From Clitoria ternatea (taxonomy: Eukaryota > Streptophyta > Magnoliopsida > Fabales > Fabaceae): a stretch of 64,000 nt of DNA. The position numbers and the translations under genes were made by a program. Where the stretch lies: NCBI GenBank assembly GCA_037962975.1, contig CM075674.1, forward strand, positions 34,238,501-34,302,500, in the 5' to 3' direction. The stretch's first letter is position 1, and every line of letters begins with the position of its first letter. The notes under the pieces were generated by a model. It saw nothing but the letters and a program-made list of their open reading frames with translations. It had not been told where the DNA came from and searched no databases. Positions 37,301 through 52,300 of this stretch are shown in pieces.

Positions 37301-40300
37301 GCAGTAAGTCTTCCAAACTTTGTATGGTACGTTCTGACTGTCCATCTGTTTGAGGATGATAAGCTAAACTTAATCGGAGTTTTAAACCCAACTCCTGATG
37401 CAAGCTTCCCCAGAATCGGGAAGTGAACCTCGGATCTCTATCTGACACAATATTGGATGGTACACCATGAAGCCTCACGATCTCTTTCACATATAATTGT
37501 GCCAACTTTTGTAGAGAATTCTTCATATTCATTGGGAGGAAGTGAGCAGACTTAGTCAATCTGTCTACAATAACCCAGATTGTATCATTTCCTGAACGTG
37601 TTCTTGGCAATCCTGACACAAAGTCCATCGTAATGTCATCCCATTTCCAGACAGGAATCTCCAATGGTTGTAGTTCACCAGATGGCTTCTGGTGTTCCAC
37701 CTTGGCTTTTTGACATACCAGACATGAAGACACATATTCAGCTATTTCTTTCTTCATCCTTGGCCACCAAAAACTTTTCTTCAGGTCTTGATACATCTTA
37801 GTTGATCCAGGATGAATGCTTAACATACTTTTATGTGTTTCGTCTAGGATTGTCCTTCTTAGAACAACATCATCTGGTAAACAAATTCTACTTCTAATTC
37901 TCCAAATTCCATCTGATCCTCCTTGTAATCCTACATCTTTTCCATTCACCTGAGTCTCTTTCAATTCTTGCAATTGCAAGTCTTTTTTCTGCCTCTCACC
38001 TATCAGCTTCAGAAAATCATTGGTTATCTTCGAAGTTCCCAAGGTCATACTTCTTGAAGATTTCATCTCCACACCCAAGTTCACATCTCTAAACTGTTCT
38101 ATCATTTCCATCTCTTTTACCATTAAAGATGCCATATGAATTGATTTCCTGCTAAGTGCATCTGCTACCACATTTGCTTTTCCTAGATGGTACTTCAAAT
38201 CAAAATCATAATCTTTAAGAAACTCCATCCACCTTCGCTGCCTCATGTTCATTTCCTTCTGATCGAACAAATACTTTAAGCTCTTATGGTCACTGAACAC
38301 CTCAAATTTGACTCCATACAAATGGTGTCTCCAGATTTTCAAAGCGAATACCACCACTGCTAATTCAAGATCATGTGTCGGATAGTTCATTTCATGCGAC
38401 CTCAGCTGCCTAGAAGCATAGGCAATTACCTTTTGTTGCTACATCAAAACACAACCTAAACCCATCTTAGAAGCATCACAATAAACCACAAAGTCTTCTT
38501 GTGGATTAGGCAAAGTTAAGACTGGAGCAGATGTAAGCTTCTATTTTAGTTCCTAGAAACTTTTCTCACATTCTAGCGTCCAAGATAAAAGTTGATTCTT
38601 CCGGGTCAGACGAGTCATCGGTAAGGCAATTCAAGAAAACCGCTCAATGAATCTCCGATAATAACCAGCTAACCCTAGGAAGCTTCGTATCTCAGTAACT
38701 GAATTAGGTCTCTCCTAGTTTGTTACAGCTTCTATTTTAGAAGGATCCACAAACACTCATTCGCTTGAGATTACATGGCCTAGGAACTTTACCTCTTTCA
38801 ACCAAAACTCACATTTTGATAACTTAGCATACAACTGCTTCTCCTTCAGAATCTGTAATACCACTCAAAGATGCTTTTCATGCTCCTCCCAAGTCTTAGA
38901 ATAAATCAGAATGTCATCAATGAAGATAATAACAAATTAATCCAAGTATGGATGAAACACTCGATTCATGTAATCCATGAATACAGCTGGGGCGTTGGTC
39001 ACTCCGAAAGGCATCACCAGATATTCGTAATGACCATAGCGTGTTCTAAAGGTTGTCTTTGGAACATCCTCAGACTTGACACGAATCTGATGATAACCCG
39101 ATCGTAGATCAATCTTGGAAAATACTGTAGCACCTCTCAATTGGTCTATTAGATCATCAATTCTGGGCAAAGGATATTTATTCTTCACTGTCAATTTATT
39201 CAACTGACGATAATCTACACATAATCTCATGCTTCCATCTTTCTTCTTGACGAGCAATACCGGCGCTCCCCATGGCGACACACTGGGCCTGATGAAATGT
39301 TTCTCCAACAACTCTTCAATTTGCTTTTTCAGTTCTGCCAGTTCAATAGGTGACATACGATATGGAGCCTTAGACACTGGTTCTGCTCCTGGAAGTAAGT
39401 CAATTGAGAATTCTATTTCACGTTCTGGAGGTAAACTTGAGACATTTTCTGGAAATACTTTAGGGAGTTCAGAGACAATTGGCATCTCAATTGCTTCAGA
39501 TTCACCATCTCCTTTGGAAAGAGCAAACAAGCAAACAATTGAATTTCACCTTTTAAGGTAAAGATCTTGGGATTGTCAGAAATAGTGTTTCCTTCTGATG
39601 GAAATATCACGGTCTTGTTATGACAGTCCACCAAGACTCGATTCGCCGATAACCAGTTCATCCCTAGAATTACTTCCAGATCCTTCAAAGGTAAACAAAC
39701 AAGATTGACAAGAAAGTTTCTACCTTCTACAAGCACAGAACAATCGTTACACACCTTAGTAGTCCTAAGTTGTGTACCTGTGGGAGTGGAAACAATCAGG
39801 TCATACATCATAGACTTCACAGATAATTGAAGACGTTTAACACACTCCTCAGAAATAAAAGAATGTGTAGCACCAGAATCAAACAATACAGATAAAATGG
39901 TACCATTGATCTCACACTTACTTTGCACAAGGTCGTCTGCTTGGTCTGCCTCTGAACCGCTGATGGCAAAGACTCTTCCTGTTGCTGGTTGTAATCTCTT
40001 GTCTGTTGACTCCCCATTCTGTCTCAGAGGTTGAACAGCACGCGTGTTTCCTCCACGGCCTCCTTCATAACTAGAACCTCTTCGATTATTCATGGTGTTA
40101 TTGTTGTTGTCGTTTTGACGGTTCTGTGGACAATTTGGACTGATGTGACCTTTCTGATTACATCGAAAGCAAGTGACATCTTCTAGGCGTCTGTTGCAAT
40201 CACGTATATGGTGATTATCTCCGCACTTAAGACACTTTATATTCATATGATTGTTACTTCTCTCAGAAGATGATGATGATCCTCCCTTGAAACGATTTGA

Positions 40301-43300
40301 ATAGAACGACCCTTTCCTTTTGAAGGTAACTGACTGAGGTCTCAGTTGTCTATGTACCTTCTCTTGTGCCAATCTGGCTTGGTGGTTTTTCTTCAAAAAT
40401 TCGGTATTTATTGATCAAGATGGGGAAGCTCCGAATTTCTTGATAACAGATAGCCTCTTTGATTTCAAGATTCAAACCATTCTCGAACTTGACACACTTT
40501 GAGGCTTCAGCATCTACCTGTTGGAAAGGAGGGTAAAAGAGGGATAACTCTTCAAATTTAGCAGCATACTCACCAACAGACATTGAGCCTTGTTTCAGCT
40601 CCATGAATTCCAGCTCTTTTCGGCTTTTCACACTCGCTGGAAAATATTTCTCCAGAAAACAGTCTCTGAAGTTGGCCCAGTCCAAAGGTCTGTCAGTCTC
40701 AGTCATACGAATTTTGGCATGGATCCACCAGTTTTTTGCTTCCTCAATCATCATGTAGGTGGCATACTCCACCTTTTCGAATTCTGTGTAGGGTAAAGAT
40801 CGGAAGATGCGTTCCATTTTCTTAATCCATAGGTATGCTACCTCTGGATTATAGTCTCCTTTAAACTGTGATGGCTTCCTTTTTAAGAAGTGATCTAATC
40901 CGTGTAGTCCTCCAGTATTCCTTGGTTGATTTTGTCTTTCTAAGACCTCAGCCAAGCGGTTGAAAGCGGATGCCATAACGTCGTTATTGTTTCTTGCCAT
41001 CCTACATTCGTAGTTTGGTTTATACTAATTCTAAGGGAAAGTATATTGTATAAGATTATAACATAACTATAACTATTTTACAATTTATCAGTTAAGCAAC
41101 AAGTCATACAACACACACTTAACATATTATCAAGCAAGTAATCAAACAATTCACGTAGTATATCAAAGAAACAATACATGTCATAGCAATTGGCCCTGAA
41201 TTTTTTTTTAAAATGCTCTGATACCACCATTGTGACGCCCAAAACCCAAATTACAAATTCAATTTTATTAACCTAAATTTTTGAAATAAATTTTTCACGT
41301 TTAAAGAATCATTTTGATTCGTAATTTAAATTCTGAGGTCACGTAAAAATTGATAAATGCGGAATATTATCATGCATACTAGTCGTGAACAAATAAAACA
41401 TAATACATTTATATAGCGGAAACGATAGAGAAGATTACAGTACATGGTACATAATATTATTACAACCCATTAAAATTCAAATGAAGTCAAAGTCCAAGCA
41501 ATAAATCATAAAAACTTCATTAATTGCACCACTCGTCATTTTGTGTAGCATGCACTGTAAAAATAATGTAAGAGTAAGACAGAATATAGAATAAATATAA
41601 AATAAGTAAAGTTGCACAAACACAATCAATAAACCATAATGATATGATGAATATGCCAAACAAGGTCATTTACATTTAATAATCTTTAATTTAGTCAAAT
41701 GATGTCATGCTGGATCCATTTTGATTTGGTGGGAATACTGCAGTAAAAAGTCTCATAGAGACACAAGTAGGACTTAGCATAATACCATGAATCCCTACAC
41801 TCCATGGCGCTCAAGTACCGAAGTACCCAAGTAGGACTTAACATAAACCATGAATCCCTACACTCCATGGCACTCAACGAAAATAGGGCTTTAACTCATC
41901 ATAGAGTAACCCCCCACCAGGGCCGGCAATCATGAAACCCCTAAATTTCACGGTGCGTCCAAATGCTTATAATGCATGAATGCCTTTAATTCTCTTTATC
42001 GATTTAACATACCATGATATGAATACTTCCATAATCACTTGGAAAACCACAAGTCCTCAAAGGACACATCACATATATTAATTCTCAAAATCATGGATTT
42101 ACAGTTTCAACAACATATCTCAATAAACCACAAGGCATTCATGTATACATTATTTTAGTCATTCATAATAATTCATCACAAAGATAAACATACTATATGA
42201 CATTCATAGGACACTCAATAACATCCATAATAATCAATAATCCCTCATTAATTCAAAAATAAATCATTACCCACATGAAAAATATCATTTTCATCCATAA
42301 TAATCATCATAGGTAATTTCAGAAATTTACAACAGCAACATACATTAGTAAAGCGTTATGGTCGCTTTATTTTGAAAGGGATTAGAGTTTAAAGTTTAGG
42401 GTTTAGGTAATTTCTTAAAAAGGAATTGCTTAAAAAGGATTTGATTTACTCACGTTATGATCACTTTACTAATGTATGTTGTTGTTGTAAATTTTTGAAA
42501 TTACCTATGATGATTATTATGGATGAAAATGATATTTTTCATGTGGGTAATGATTTATTTTTAAATTAGTGAGGGATTATTGATTATTATGAATGTTATT
42601 GAGTGTCCTATGAATGTCATACAGTATGTTTATCTTTGTGATGAATAATTATGAATGACTAAATTAATGTATACATGAATGCCTTGTGGTTTATTGAGAT
42701 ATGTTGTTGAAACTGTAAATCCATGATTTTGAGAATTAATATATGTGATGTGTCCTTTGAGGACTTGTGGTTTTCCAAGTGATTATGGAAGTATTGATAT
42801 CATGGTATGTTAAATCGATAAAGAGAATTAAAGGCATTCATGCATTATAAGCATTTGGACGCACCATGAAATTTAGGGGTTCCATGATTGCCGGCCCTGG
42901 TGGGGGGTTACTCTATGATGAGTTAAAGCCCTATTTTCGTTGAGTGCCATGGAGTGTAGGGATTCATGGTTTATGTTAAGTCCTACTTGTGTACTTCGGT
43001 ACTTGAGCGCCATGGAGTGTAGGGATTCATGGTATTATGCTAAGTCCTACTTGTGTCTCTATGAGACTTTTTACTGCAGTATTCCCACCAAATCAAAATG
43101 GATCCAGCATGACATCATTTGACTAAATTAAAGATTATTAAATGTAAATGACCTTGTTTGGCATATTCATCATATCATTATGGTTTATTGATTGTGTTTG
43201 TGCAACTTTACTTATTTTATATTTATTCTATATTCTGTCTCACTCTTACATTATTTTTACAGTGCATGCTACACAAAATGACGAGTGGTGCAATTAATGA

Positions 43301-46300
43301 AGTTTTTATGATTTATTGCTTGGACTTTGACTTCATTTGAATTTTAATGGGTTGTAATAATATTATGTACCATGTACTGTAATCTTCTCTATCGTTTCCG
43401 CTATATAAATGTATTATGTTTTATTTGTTCACGACTAGTATGCATGATAATATTCCGCATTTATCAATTTTTACGTGACCTCAGAATTTAAATTACGAAT
43501 CAAAATGATTCTTTAAACGTGAAAAATTTATTTCAAAAATTTAGGTTAATAAAATTGAATTTGTAATTTGGGTTTTGGGCGTCACAATGGTGGTATCAGA
43601 GCATTTTAAAAAAAAATTCAGGGCCAATTGCTATGACATGTATTGTTTCTTTGATATACTACGTGAATTGTTTGATTACTTGCTTGATAATATGTTAAGT
43701 GTGTGTTGTATGACTTGTTGCTTAACTGATAAATTGTAAAATAGTTATAGTTATGTTATAATCTTATACAATATACTTTCCCTTAGAATTAGTATAAACC
43801 AAACTACGAATGTAGGATGGCAAGAAACAATAACGACGTTATGGCAGCCGCTTTCAACCGCTTGGCTGAGGTCTTAGAAAGACAAAATCAACCAAAAAAT
43901 ACTGGAGGACTACACGGATTAGATCACTTCTTAAAAAGGAAGGCATCACAGTTTAAAGGAGGCTATAATCCAGAGGTAGCATACCTATGGATTAAGAAAA
44001 TGGAACGCATCTTCCGATCTTTACCCTGCACAGAATTCGAAAAGGTGGAGTATGCCACCTACATGATGATTGAGGAAGCAAAAAACTGGTGGATCCATGC
44101 CAAAATTCGTATGACTGAGACTGACAGACCTTTGGACTGGGCCAACTTCAGAGACTGTTTTCTGGAGAAATATTTTCCAGCGAGTGTGAAGAGCCGAAAA
44201 GAGCTGGAATTCATGGAGCTGAAACAAGGCTCAATGTCTGTTGGTGAATATGCTACTAAATTTGAAGAGTTATCCCTCTTTTACCCTCATTTCCAACAGG
44301 CAGGTGCTGAAGCCTCAAAGTGTGTCAAGTTCGAGAATGGTTTGAATCTTGAAATCAAAGAGGCTATCTGTTATCAAGAAATTCGAGCTTCCCTATCTTG
44401 ATCAATAAATGCCGAATTTTTGAAGAAAACCACCAAGCCAGATTGGCACAAGAGAAGGTACATAGACAACTGAGACCTCAGTCAGTTACCTTCAAAAGGA
44501 AAGGGTCGTTCTATTCAATTGTTTCAAGGGAGGATCATCATCATCTTCTGAGAGAAGTAACAATCATATGAATATAAAGTGTCTTAAGTGCGGAGGTAAT
44601 CACCATATACGTGATTGCAACAGACGCCTAGAAGATGTCACTTGCTTTCGATGTAATCAGAAAGGTCACATCAGTCCAAATTATCCATAGAACCGTCAAA
44701 ACGACAACAACAATAACACCATGAATAATCGAAGAGGTTCTAGTTATGAAGGAGGCCGTGGAGGAAACACGCGTGCTGTTCAACCTCTGAGACAGAATGG
44801 GGAGTCAACAGACAAGAGATTACAACCAGCAACATGAAGAGTCTTTGCCATCAGCGGTTCAGAGGCAGACCAAGCAGACGACCTTGTGCAAAGTAAGTGT
44901 GAGATCAATGGTACCATTTTATCTGTATTGTTTGATTCTGGTGCTACACATTCTTTTATTTCTGAGGAGTGTGTTAAACGTCTTCAATTATCTGTGAAGT
45001 CTATGATGTATGACCTGATTGTTTCCACTCCCACAGGTACACAACTTAGGACTACTAAGGTGTGTATGTTCTGTGCTTGTAGAAGGTAGAAACTTTCTTG
45101 TCAATCTTGTTTGTTTACCTTTGAAGGATCTGGAAGTAATTCTAGGGATGAACTGGTTATCGGCGAATCGAGTCTTGGTGGACTGTCATAACAAGACCGT
45201 GATATTTCCATCAGAAGGAAACACTATTTCTGACAATCCCAAGATCTTTACCTTAAAAGGTGAAATTCAATTGTTTGCTTGTTTGCTCTTTCCAAAGGAG
45301 ATGGTGAATCTGAAGCAATTGAGATGCCAATTGTCTCTGAACTCCCTAAAGTATTTCCAGAAAATGTCTCAAGTTTACCTCCAGAACGTGAAATAGAATT
45401 CTCAATTGACTTACTTTCAGGAGCAGAACCAGTGTCTAAGGCTCCATATCGTATGTCACCTATTGAACTGGCAGAACTGAAAAAGCAAATTGAAGAGTTG
45501 TTGGAGAAGCATTTCATCAGGCCCAGTGTGTCGCCATGGGGAGCGTCGGTATTGCTCGTCAAGAAGAAAGATGGAAGCATGAGATTATGTGTAGATTATC
45601 GTCAGTTGAATAAATTGACAGTGAAGAATAAATATCCTTTGCCCAGAATTGATGATCTAATAGACCAAGTGAGAGGTGCTACAGTATTTTCCAAGATTGA
45701 TCTACGATCGGGTTATCATCAGATTCGTGTCAAGTCTGAGGATGTTCCAAAGACAACCTTTAGAACACGCTATGGTCATTACGAATATCTGGTGATGCCT
45801 TTCGGAGTGACCAACGCCCCAGCTGTATTCATGGATTACATGAATCGAGTGTTTCATCCATACTTGGATTAATTTGTTATTATCTTCATTGATGACATTC
45901 TGATTTATTTTAAGACTTGGGAGGAGCATGAAAAGCATCTTTGAGTGGTATTACAGATTCTGAAGGAGAAGCAGTTGTATGCTAAGTTATCAAAATATGA
46001 GTTTTGGTTGAAAGAGGTAAAGTTCCTAGGCCATGTAATCTCAAGCGAATGAGTGTTTGTGGATCCTTCTAAAATAGAAGCTGTAACAAACTGGGAGAGA
46101 CCTAATTCAGTTACTGAGATACGAAGCTTCCTAGGGTTAGCTGGTTATTATCGGAGATTCATTGAGGGGTTTTCTTGAATTGCCTTACCGATGACTCGTC
46201 TGACCCGGAAGAATCAACTTTTATCTTGGACGCCAGAATGTGAGAAAAGTTTCTAGGAACTAAAATAGAAGCTTACATCTGCTCCAGTCTTAACTTTGCC

Positions 46301-49300
46301 TAATCCACAAGAAGACTTTGTGGTTTATTGTGATGCTTCTAAGATGGGTTTAGGTTGTGTTTTGATGCAGCAACAAAGGTAATTGCCTATGCTTCTAGGC
46401 AGCTGAGGTCGCATGAAATGAACTATCCGACACATGATCTTGAATTAGCAGCGGTGGTATTCGCTTTGAAAATCTGGAGACACTATTTGTATGGAGTCAA
46501 ATTTGAGGTGTTCAGTGACCATAAGAGCTTAAAGTATTTGTTCGATCAGAAGAAAATGAACATGAGGCAGCGAAGGTGGATGGAGTTTCTTAAAGATTAT
46601 GATTTTGATTTGAAGTACCATCCAGGAAAAGCAAATGTGGTAGCAGATGCACTTAGCAGGAAATTAATTCATATGGCATCTTTAATGGTAAAAGAGATGG
46701 AAATGATAGAACAGCTCAAAGATATGAACTTGGGTGTGGAGATGAAATCTTCAAGAAGTATGACCTTGGGAACTTTGAAGATAACCAATGATTTTCTGAA
46801 GCTGATAGGTGAGAGGCAGAAAAAAGACTTGCAATTGCAAGAATTGAAAGAGACTCAAGTGAATGGAAAAGATGTAGGATTACAAGGAGGATCAGATGGA
46901 ATTTGGAGAATTAGAAGTAGAATTTGTTTACCAGATGATGTTGTTCTAAGAAGGACAATCCTAGACGAACCACATAAAAGTATGTTAAGCGTTCATCCTG
47001 GATCAACTAAGATGTATCAAGACCTGAAGAAAAGTTTTTGGTGGCCAAGGATGAAGAAAGAAATAGCTGAATATGTGTCTTCATGTCTGGTATGTCAAAA
47101 AGCCAAGGTGGAACACCAGAAGCCATCTGGTGAACTACAACCATTGGAGATTCCTGTCTGGAAATGGGATGACATTACGATGGACTTTGTGTCAGGATTT
47201 CCAAGAACACGTTCAGGAATGATACAATCTGGGTTATTGTAGACAAATTGACTAAGTCTGCTCACTTCCTCCCAATGAATATGAAGAATTCTCTACAAAA
47301 GTTGGCACAATCATATGTGAAAGAGATCGTGAGACTTCATGGTGTACCATCCAATATTGTGTCAGATAGAGATCCAAGGTTCACTTCCCGATTCTGGGGA
47401 AGCTTGCATCAGGAGTTGGGTTCAAAACTCCGATTAAGTTCAGCTTCTCATCCTCAAACAGATGGACAGTCAGAATGTACCATACAAAGTTTGGAAGACT
47501 TACTGCGATCTTGTGTGCTTGAGCATGGTGGTAGTTGGGAGCAGTTTCTTCCACTAATTGAATTCACGTATAACAATAGTTACCTTAGCAGTATTGGTAT
47601 GGCTCCATTTGAAGCATTGTATGGCAGAAAGTGTCGAACACCCCTTTGTTTGTTAGAAACTGGTGAAAGTTTGGCGTTAGGGCCTGAAATTGTGCAACAG
47701 ACTACTGAACAAATAGAAATAATCAGAGAGAGGATGAAGGCATCCCAAGATAGACAAAAGCACTATTACGATAATAGGAGGAAACCACTTGAATTCCAAG
47801 TTGGTGATCATGTATTTTTGAAGGTTTCGCCTCACAAGGGCATTGGCCGAGCATTGAAAAGTAAAAAGTTGAGCCCAAGGTTCATTGGACTATATGAAAT
47901 TCTAAAGAGGATTGGCCCGGTGGCTTATCAGATTGCACTTCCTTCTCACCTTGCAAATTTACACAATGTGTTCTATGTATCACAATTAAGGAAGTATGTA
48001 CAAGATCCCACTCATGTGATTGCTAGTGATGAGGTTGAAGTTAGAGAAAATTTGACCATCCCTGCAGAACCCACACAGATTATGGAAAGGTCGATTAAAC
48101 GCCTGAGAAGCAAGGATGTACCATTAGTGAAGGTTGCATGGAAACAAGGAAATGATGTAACTTTAACTTGGGAGCGTGAAGATGCTATGAGAACGCAATA
48201 CCCAGAATTGTTCCACTGAAGGGTGCATTATATTAAATTTCGAGGACGAAATTTTTATTAGGGTGGAAGAATTGTAACATCCCAAAAATCTCATTCTCAT
48301 GTATAATCATTTTTAATTTAGACCATTAATGATATTATCTATTTATATCAACTTTCTACATAAGTTTGGTTGTGAATCGAAGCTTCTTTTTGATTCGTTC
48401 AAATAGCTTCCTTTGATATTAACCTCTGGTAGCGTTCTGATTGGGAGATTACCGAGTGAAGTACTTTCGAATAAAATATTCAGAGTGAATCATGTCTGAG
48501 ATAAGACCTTCCGAGTGAAGAAAGGGATCTGATTTCGAGTGAGATCTTTCTGAGTGAGGTATGACCGAGAGAACTATTTCCGAGTGAAGAAAAGTTAAGA
48601 TGTTTCCGAGTGAGGCATGACCGAGAGAACCATTTCTGAGTGAAAGAAAGCTTTGGCTTCAAATGAGACATTTTCGAGTGAAGAAAATCCGAGATGATCA
48701 CTTCTGACTGAAGGAAAGCTCTAACTTCGAATGAGCACCTTTCGGACAAAGACGCCTCCAAGTTCCATACTTCCGAGTGGAGTGTCTCCGAGTAAAACGT
48801 CTCCGAGTAAAACGTTTCTGAGTGAAACGTCTCCGAGTAAAACGTTTCCGAGTGAAACGTCTCCAAGTGAAACGTTTCTGAGAGAAGTACTTCTGAGCGA
48901 AGAAAAGCTTTGATTTCGAATGAGTACTTCTCGGGCCGAGATATTCCCGAGTGGGGTAGAAATATATCCGAGTAGAGAATTTCCGAGTGAATCAATTCTG
49001 AACAAAAAATGGCCGATTTTGAACGAGTACTTTTCGGGCAGAGATATATCCGAGTGAGATATTTCTGAATGAGGTGTCTCCGGGTGAGACATTTCCGAGT
49101 GGGTCACTCACTCGAAAAGAAAAGTTATGACTGAGTGTTTCAAGCAGAAACATTTCCGAGCGAATTCCCTTCCAAGTGGAGCAATTCTGAACGAAAAGAG
49201 GCTCTGATGAATTCTTCTCGGAAGGAGATATGTCCAAAATACCGAACCAGTGTTAGAATTAATATTTTACTCCAATCATATCATCTTGTACATATTTTAA

Positions 49301-52300
49301 TATATTTACTTCAATCATACAAGCTCCATTATGTGGGCGGCGGAAATGATCAACAATACAACTCATTTTTCTTATCTAAAACCTCCATTATCACCGCAAT
49401 TAATGCACCTAACATCCCACTACAATCCAATTACGAAAAGCTTGTCCCCCACTTGTCTTTTTTATTATTAAATCGACACTACATCTCGTTCCCAAGTCTG
49501 AATTCTTAGAACAAACTAAAATTAGTAAAATCTCTCTCTCATTTCCTTTTCTCCGTTAAGTCACCTTTGATCTAAAGCTAGGATAGTAAGAAGAGAACAT
49601 TTTTTTTAACCAATCTAAGATCCTCTATCAAGGTAAGAGGGGATAAGGTTGTGAATAAATATGGAATGGGTAGAATTGTATGCTATTCTAGGATTTTCCA
49701 GATTTATTTTCGTAGCTTGTTACTTAATTTTGAAGCTGAAAATATGTGAATTTGACTCTGACTTCTTCATCAAAGTTGTAGATCTTTTCGTTATGTGAAT
49801 TTTGAGACTTGAACCGACTGATTTGGATTTGTATAGCATGAGTTATAGTCAAAATACTACAGTATGTCTGTTCTGGAATATGTACCTTCTATTTTATGTA
49901 AATATTAATATTTTGGGAATTATACATACATATTTAGATTTTGATGTCTTCATAAAAGTTGTAGATATTTATGTTATGGATCTATAGAAAGTGGAATTGC
50001 TTAAAAAGGATTTGATTTACTCACGTTATGGTCGTTTTACTAATGTATGTTGCTGTTGTAAATTTCTGAAATTACCTATGATGATTATTATGGATGAAAA
50101 TGATATTTTCCATGTCGGTAATGATTTATTTTTGAATTAATGAGGGATTATTGATTATTATGGATGTTATTGAGTGTCCTATGAATGTCATACAGTATGT
50201 TTATCTTTGTGATGAATAATTATGAATGACTAAATTAATGTATACATGAATGCCTTGTGGTTTATTGAGATATGTTGTTGAAACTATAAATCCATGATTT
50301 TGAGAATTAATATATGTGATGTGTCCTTTGAGGACTTGTGGTTTTCCAAGTGATTATGGAAGTATTGATATCATGGTATGTTAAATTGATAAAGAGAATT
50401 AAAAGCATTCATGCATCATAAGCATTTGGACGCACCATGGAATTTAAGGGTTCCATGATTGCCGGCCCTGGTGGGGGGTTACTCTATGATGAGTTAAAGC
50501 CCTATTTTCTTTAAGCGCCATGGAGTGTAGGGATTCATGGTTTATGTTAAGTCCTACTTGTGTACTTCGGTACTTGAGCGCCATGGAGTGTAGGGATTCA
50601 TGGTTTATGCTAAGTCCTACTTGTCTACTTCGGTACTTGAGCGCCATGAATGTAGGGATTCATGGCATTATGCTAAGTGCTACTTGTGTCTCTATGAGAC
50701 TTTTTACTGCAGTATTCCCACCAAATCAAAATGGATCTAGCATGACATCATTTGACTAAATTAAAGATTATTAAATGTAAATGACCTTGTTTGGCATATT
50801 CATCATATCATTATGGTTTATTGGTTGTGTTTGTGCAACTTTACTTATTTTATATTTATTCTATATTCTGTCTTACTCTTAGATTATTTTTATAGTGCAT
50901 GCTATACAGAATGACGAGTGGTGCAATTAATGAAGTTTTTATGATTTATTGCTTGGACTTTGACTCTATTTGAATTTTAATGGGTTGTACTAATATTATG
51001 TACCATGTACTGTAATCTTCTCCATCGTTTTCGTTATATAAATGTATTATGTTTTATTTGTTCACGACTAGTATGCATGATAATAGGTATACTGCACATG
51101 CCACAACTTCGGCCTAAAAACTCTTTGGTAATTTCTTGCAATGCAGTATGCTTCTCACCATATCCATGATTGTTCTATTCTTCCTTTCTGCTGCCCTATT
51201 TTGTTGAGGAGTGTATATGGCAGTCATCTGATGCTTAACACCATATTTCCTCAAGAAGTCATCACAAACAGTATATTCTATCCCCCTATTAGTTTTCAAG
51301 GTTTTCAAAATATAACCACTCCGCCTTTCAACATATGCTATAAAACTTTTGAGCGTATCACAAGCATCAGATTTATTTTTTAGAAAGTAAACTCATGTCT
51401 TCCTGTTAAAGTCACCAATGAAAGTAATAAAATATTTATTACCTCCATTAGATGAAATTTTCACATAACATAAATCATAGTGCACTAGCTCAAGTGGTTT
51501 TGTAGCTCTTTAGGCACGTCCTTTAGGAAAAGGATCTCGATGTTTCTTGCCAACTACACTAGCTTCACAAAGTTGATAAGGAGCTTGGATACTAGGCAAG
51601 CCAGTAACCCATTTTTTATTTGCAAGAAACTTGATGCTTTCAAAGTTGAAATGTCCAAGCTGCATGTGCCACAACCAGTTATCATCAATTATGACGTCCT
51701 ACGTCAATTTTACATTTATTTACATTCGTTTAGTTATTTTTCACAATAAATTTTTCGCGTTTACTGATAGTTAATTAGATCTTAATGTAAAAAACATTTA
51801 TTTTCCTTAAGCACACTCAGAATAATAAACGGTAGCAAATAAATTAAATAATAAAATGGAATTAATTAGAATCAGCGGAAGAAGAAAAAGAAGACAGGGG
51901 TCATTTGCCTGAGCGAGACCCTCATTTGCATAGGCGAAACCCGTGAAGGTCGCTTAGGCGAGTTCCGACTCGCTTGGGCGAATTCTACATTTTAAACCTG
52001 AGCGGAATACGAGACCTACAAGGAAAATTAACAATTCGGGTTTTACTCGGAAATGGGTCCACTCGGAAACCTCTTAATCTTCCTTCACTCGGAAAAGGTT
52101 CTCTCGGGTATACCTCACTCGGAAACCTTCTAACCTTACTTCACTCGGAAGAGGTTCTCTCGGTCATACCTCACTCGGAAACATCCTAACCACTCAGAAG
52201 TGGATCTCTCGGTCATGCCTCACTCGGAAACATTCTAACCACTCAGAAGTGGATCTCTCGGTCATGCCTCACTCGAAACATTCTAACCTTCACTCAGAAA

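Larger units (their letters stand above)
36535..41230 (-). mobile_element. Internal region of Ty3 element A (Tekay-type chromovirus)
   Basis: From right to left: PBS TGGTGGTATCAGAGC complement at 41215-41229, gag (start 41000), zinc knuckle and protease, reverse transcriptase, RNase H, integrase, chromodomain-like tail (stop 36588), polypurine tract. The order PR-RT-RH-IN-chromodomain defines plant chromoviruses, and the Gag start MARNNNDVM and pol tail fit the Tekay/Del clade. All genes carry stops or frameshifts. Confidence 0.85.
43587..48272 (+). mobile_element. Internal region of Ty3 element B (inverted copy of A)
   Basis: PBS 43588-43602, then gag, zinc knuckles, protease, RT, RNase H, integrase and chromodomain-like tail, then 'cgaggacgaaatttttattagggtggaagaat' (described by its parts cgaggacgaa and gggtggaagaa) as the polypurine tract. 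Very similar to A throughout, with extra lesions, many of them C-to-T or G-to-A changes as expected from methylated DNA. Confidence 0.85.

Noticed and set aside
42395..42407. A true interstitial telomere tract
   Set aside because: Only 13 bases, less than two repeats; mentioned as filler only.
33082..51085. Two independent Ty3 insertions facing away from each other
   Set aside because: Shared stop codons, the same LTR repeat counts and copia flanks in mirror order require duplication instead.
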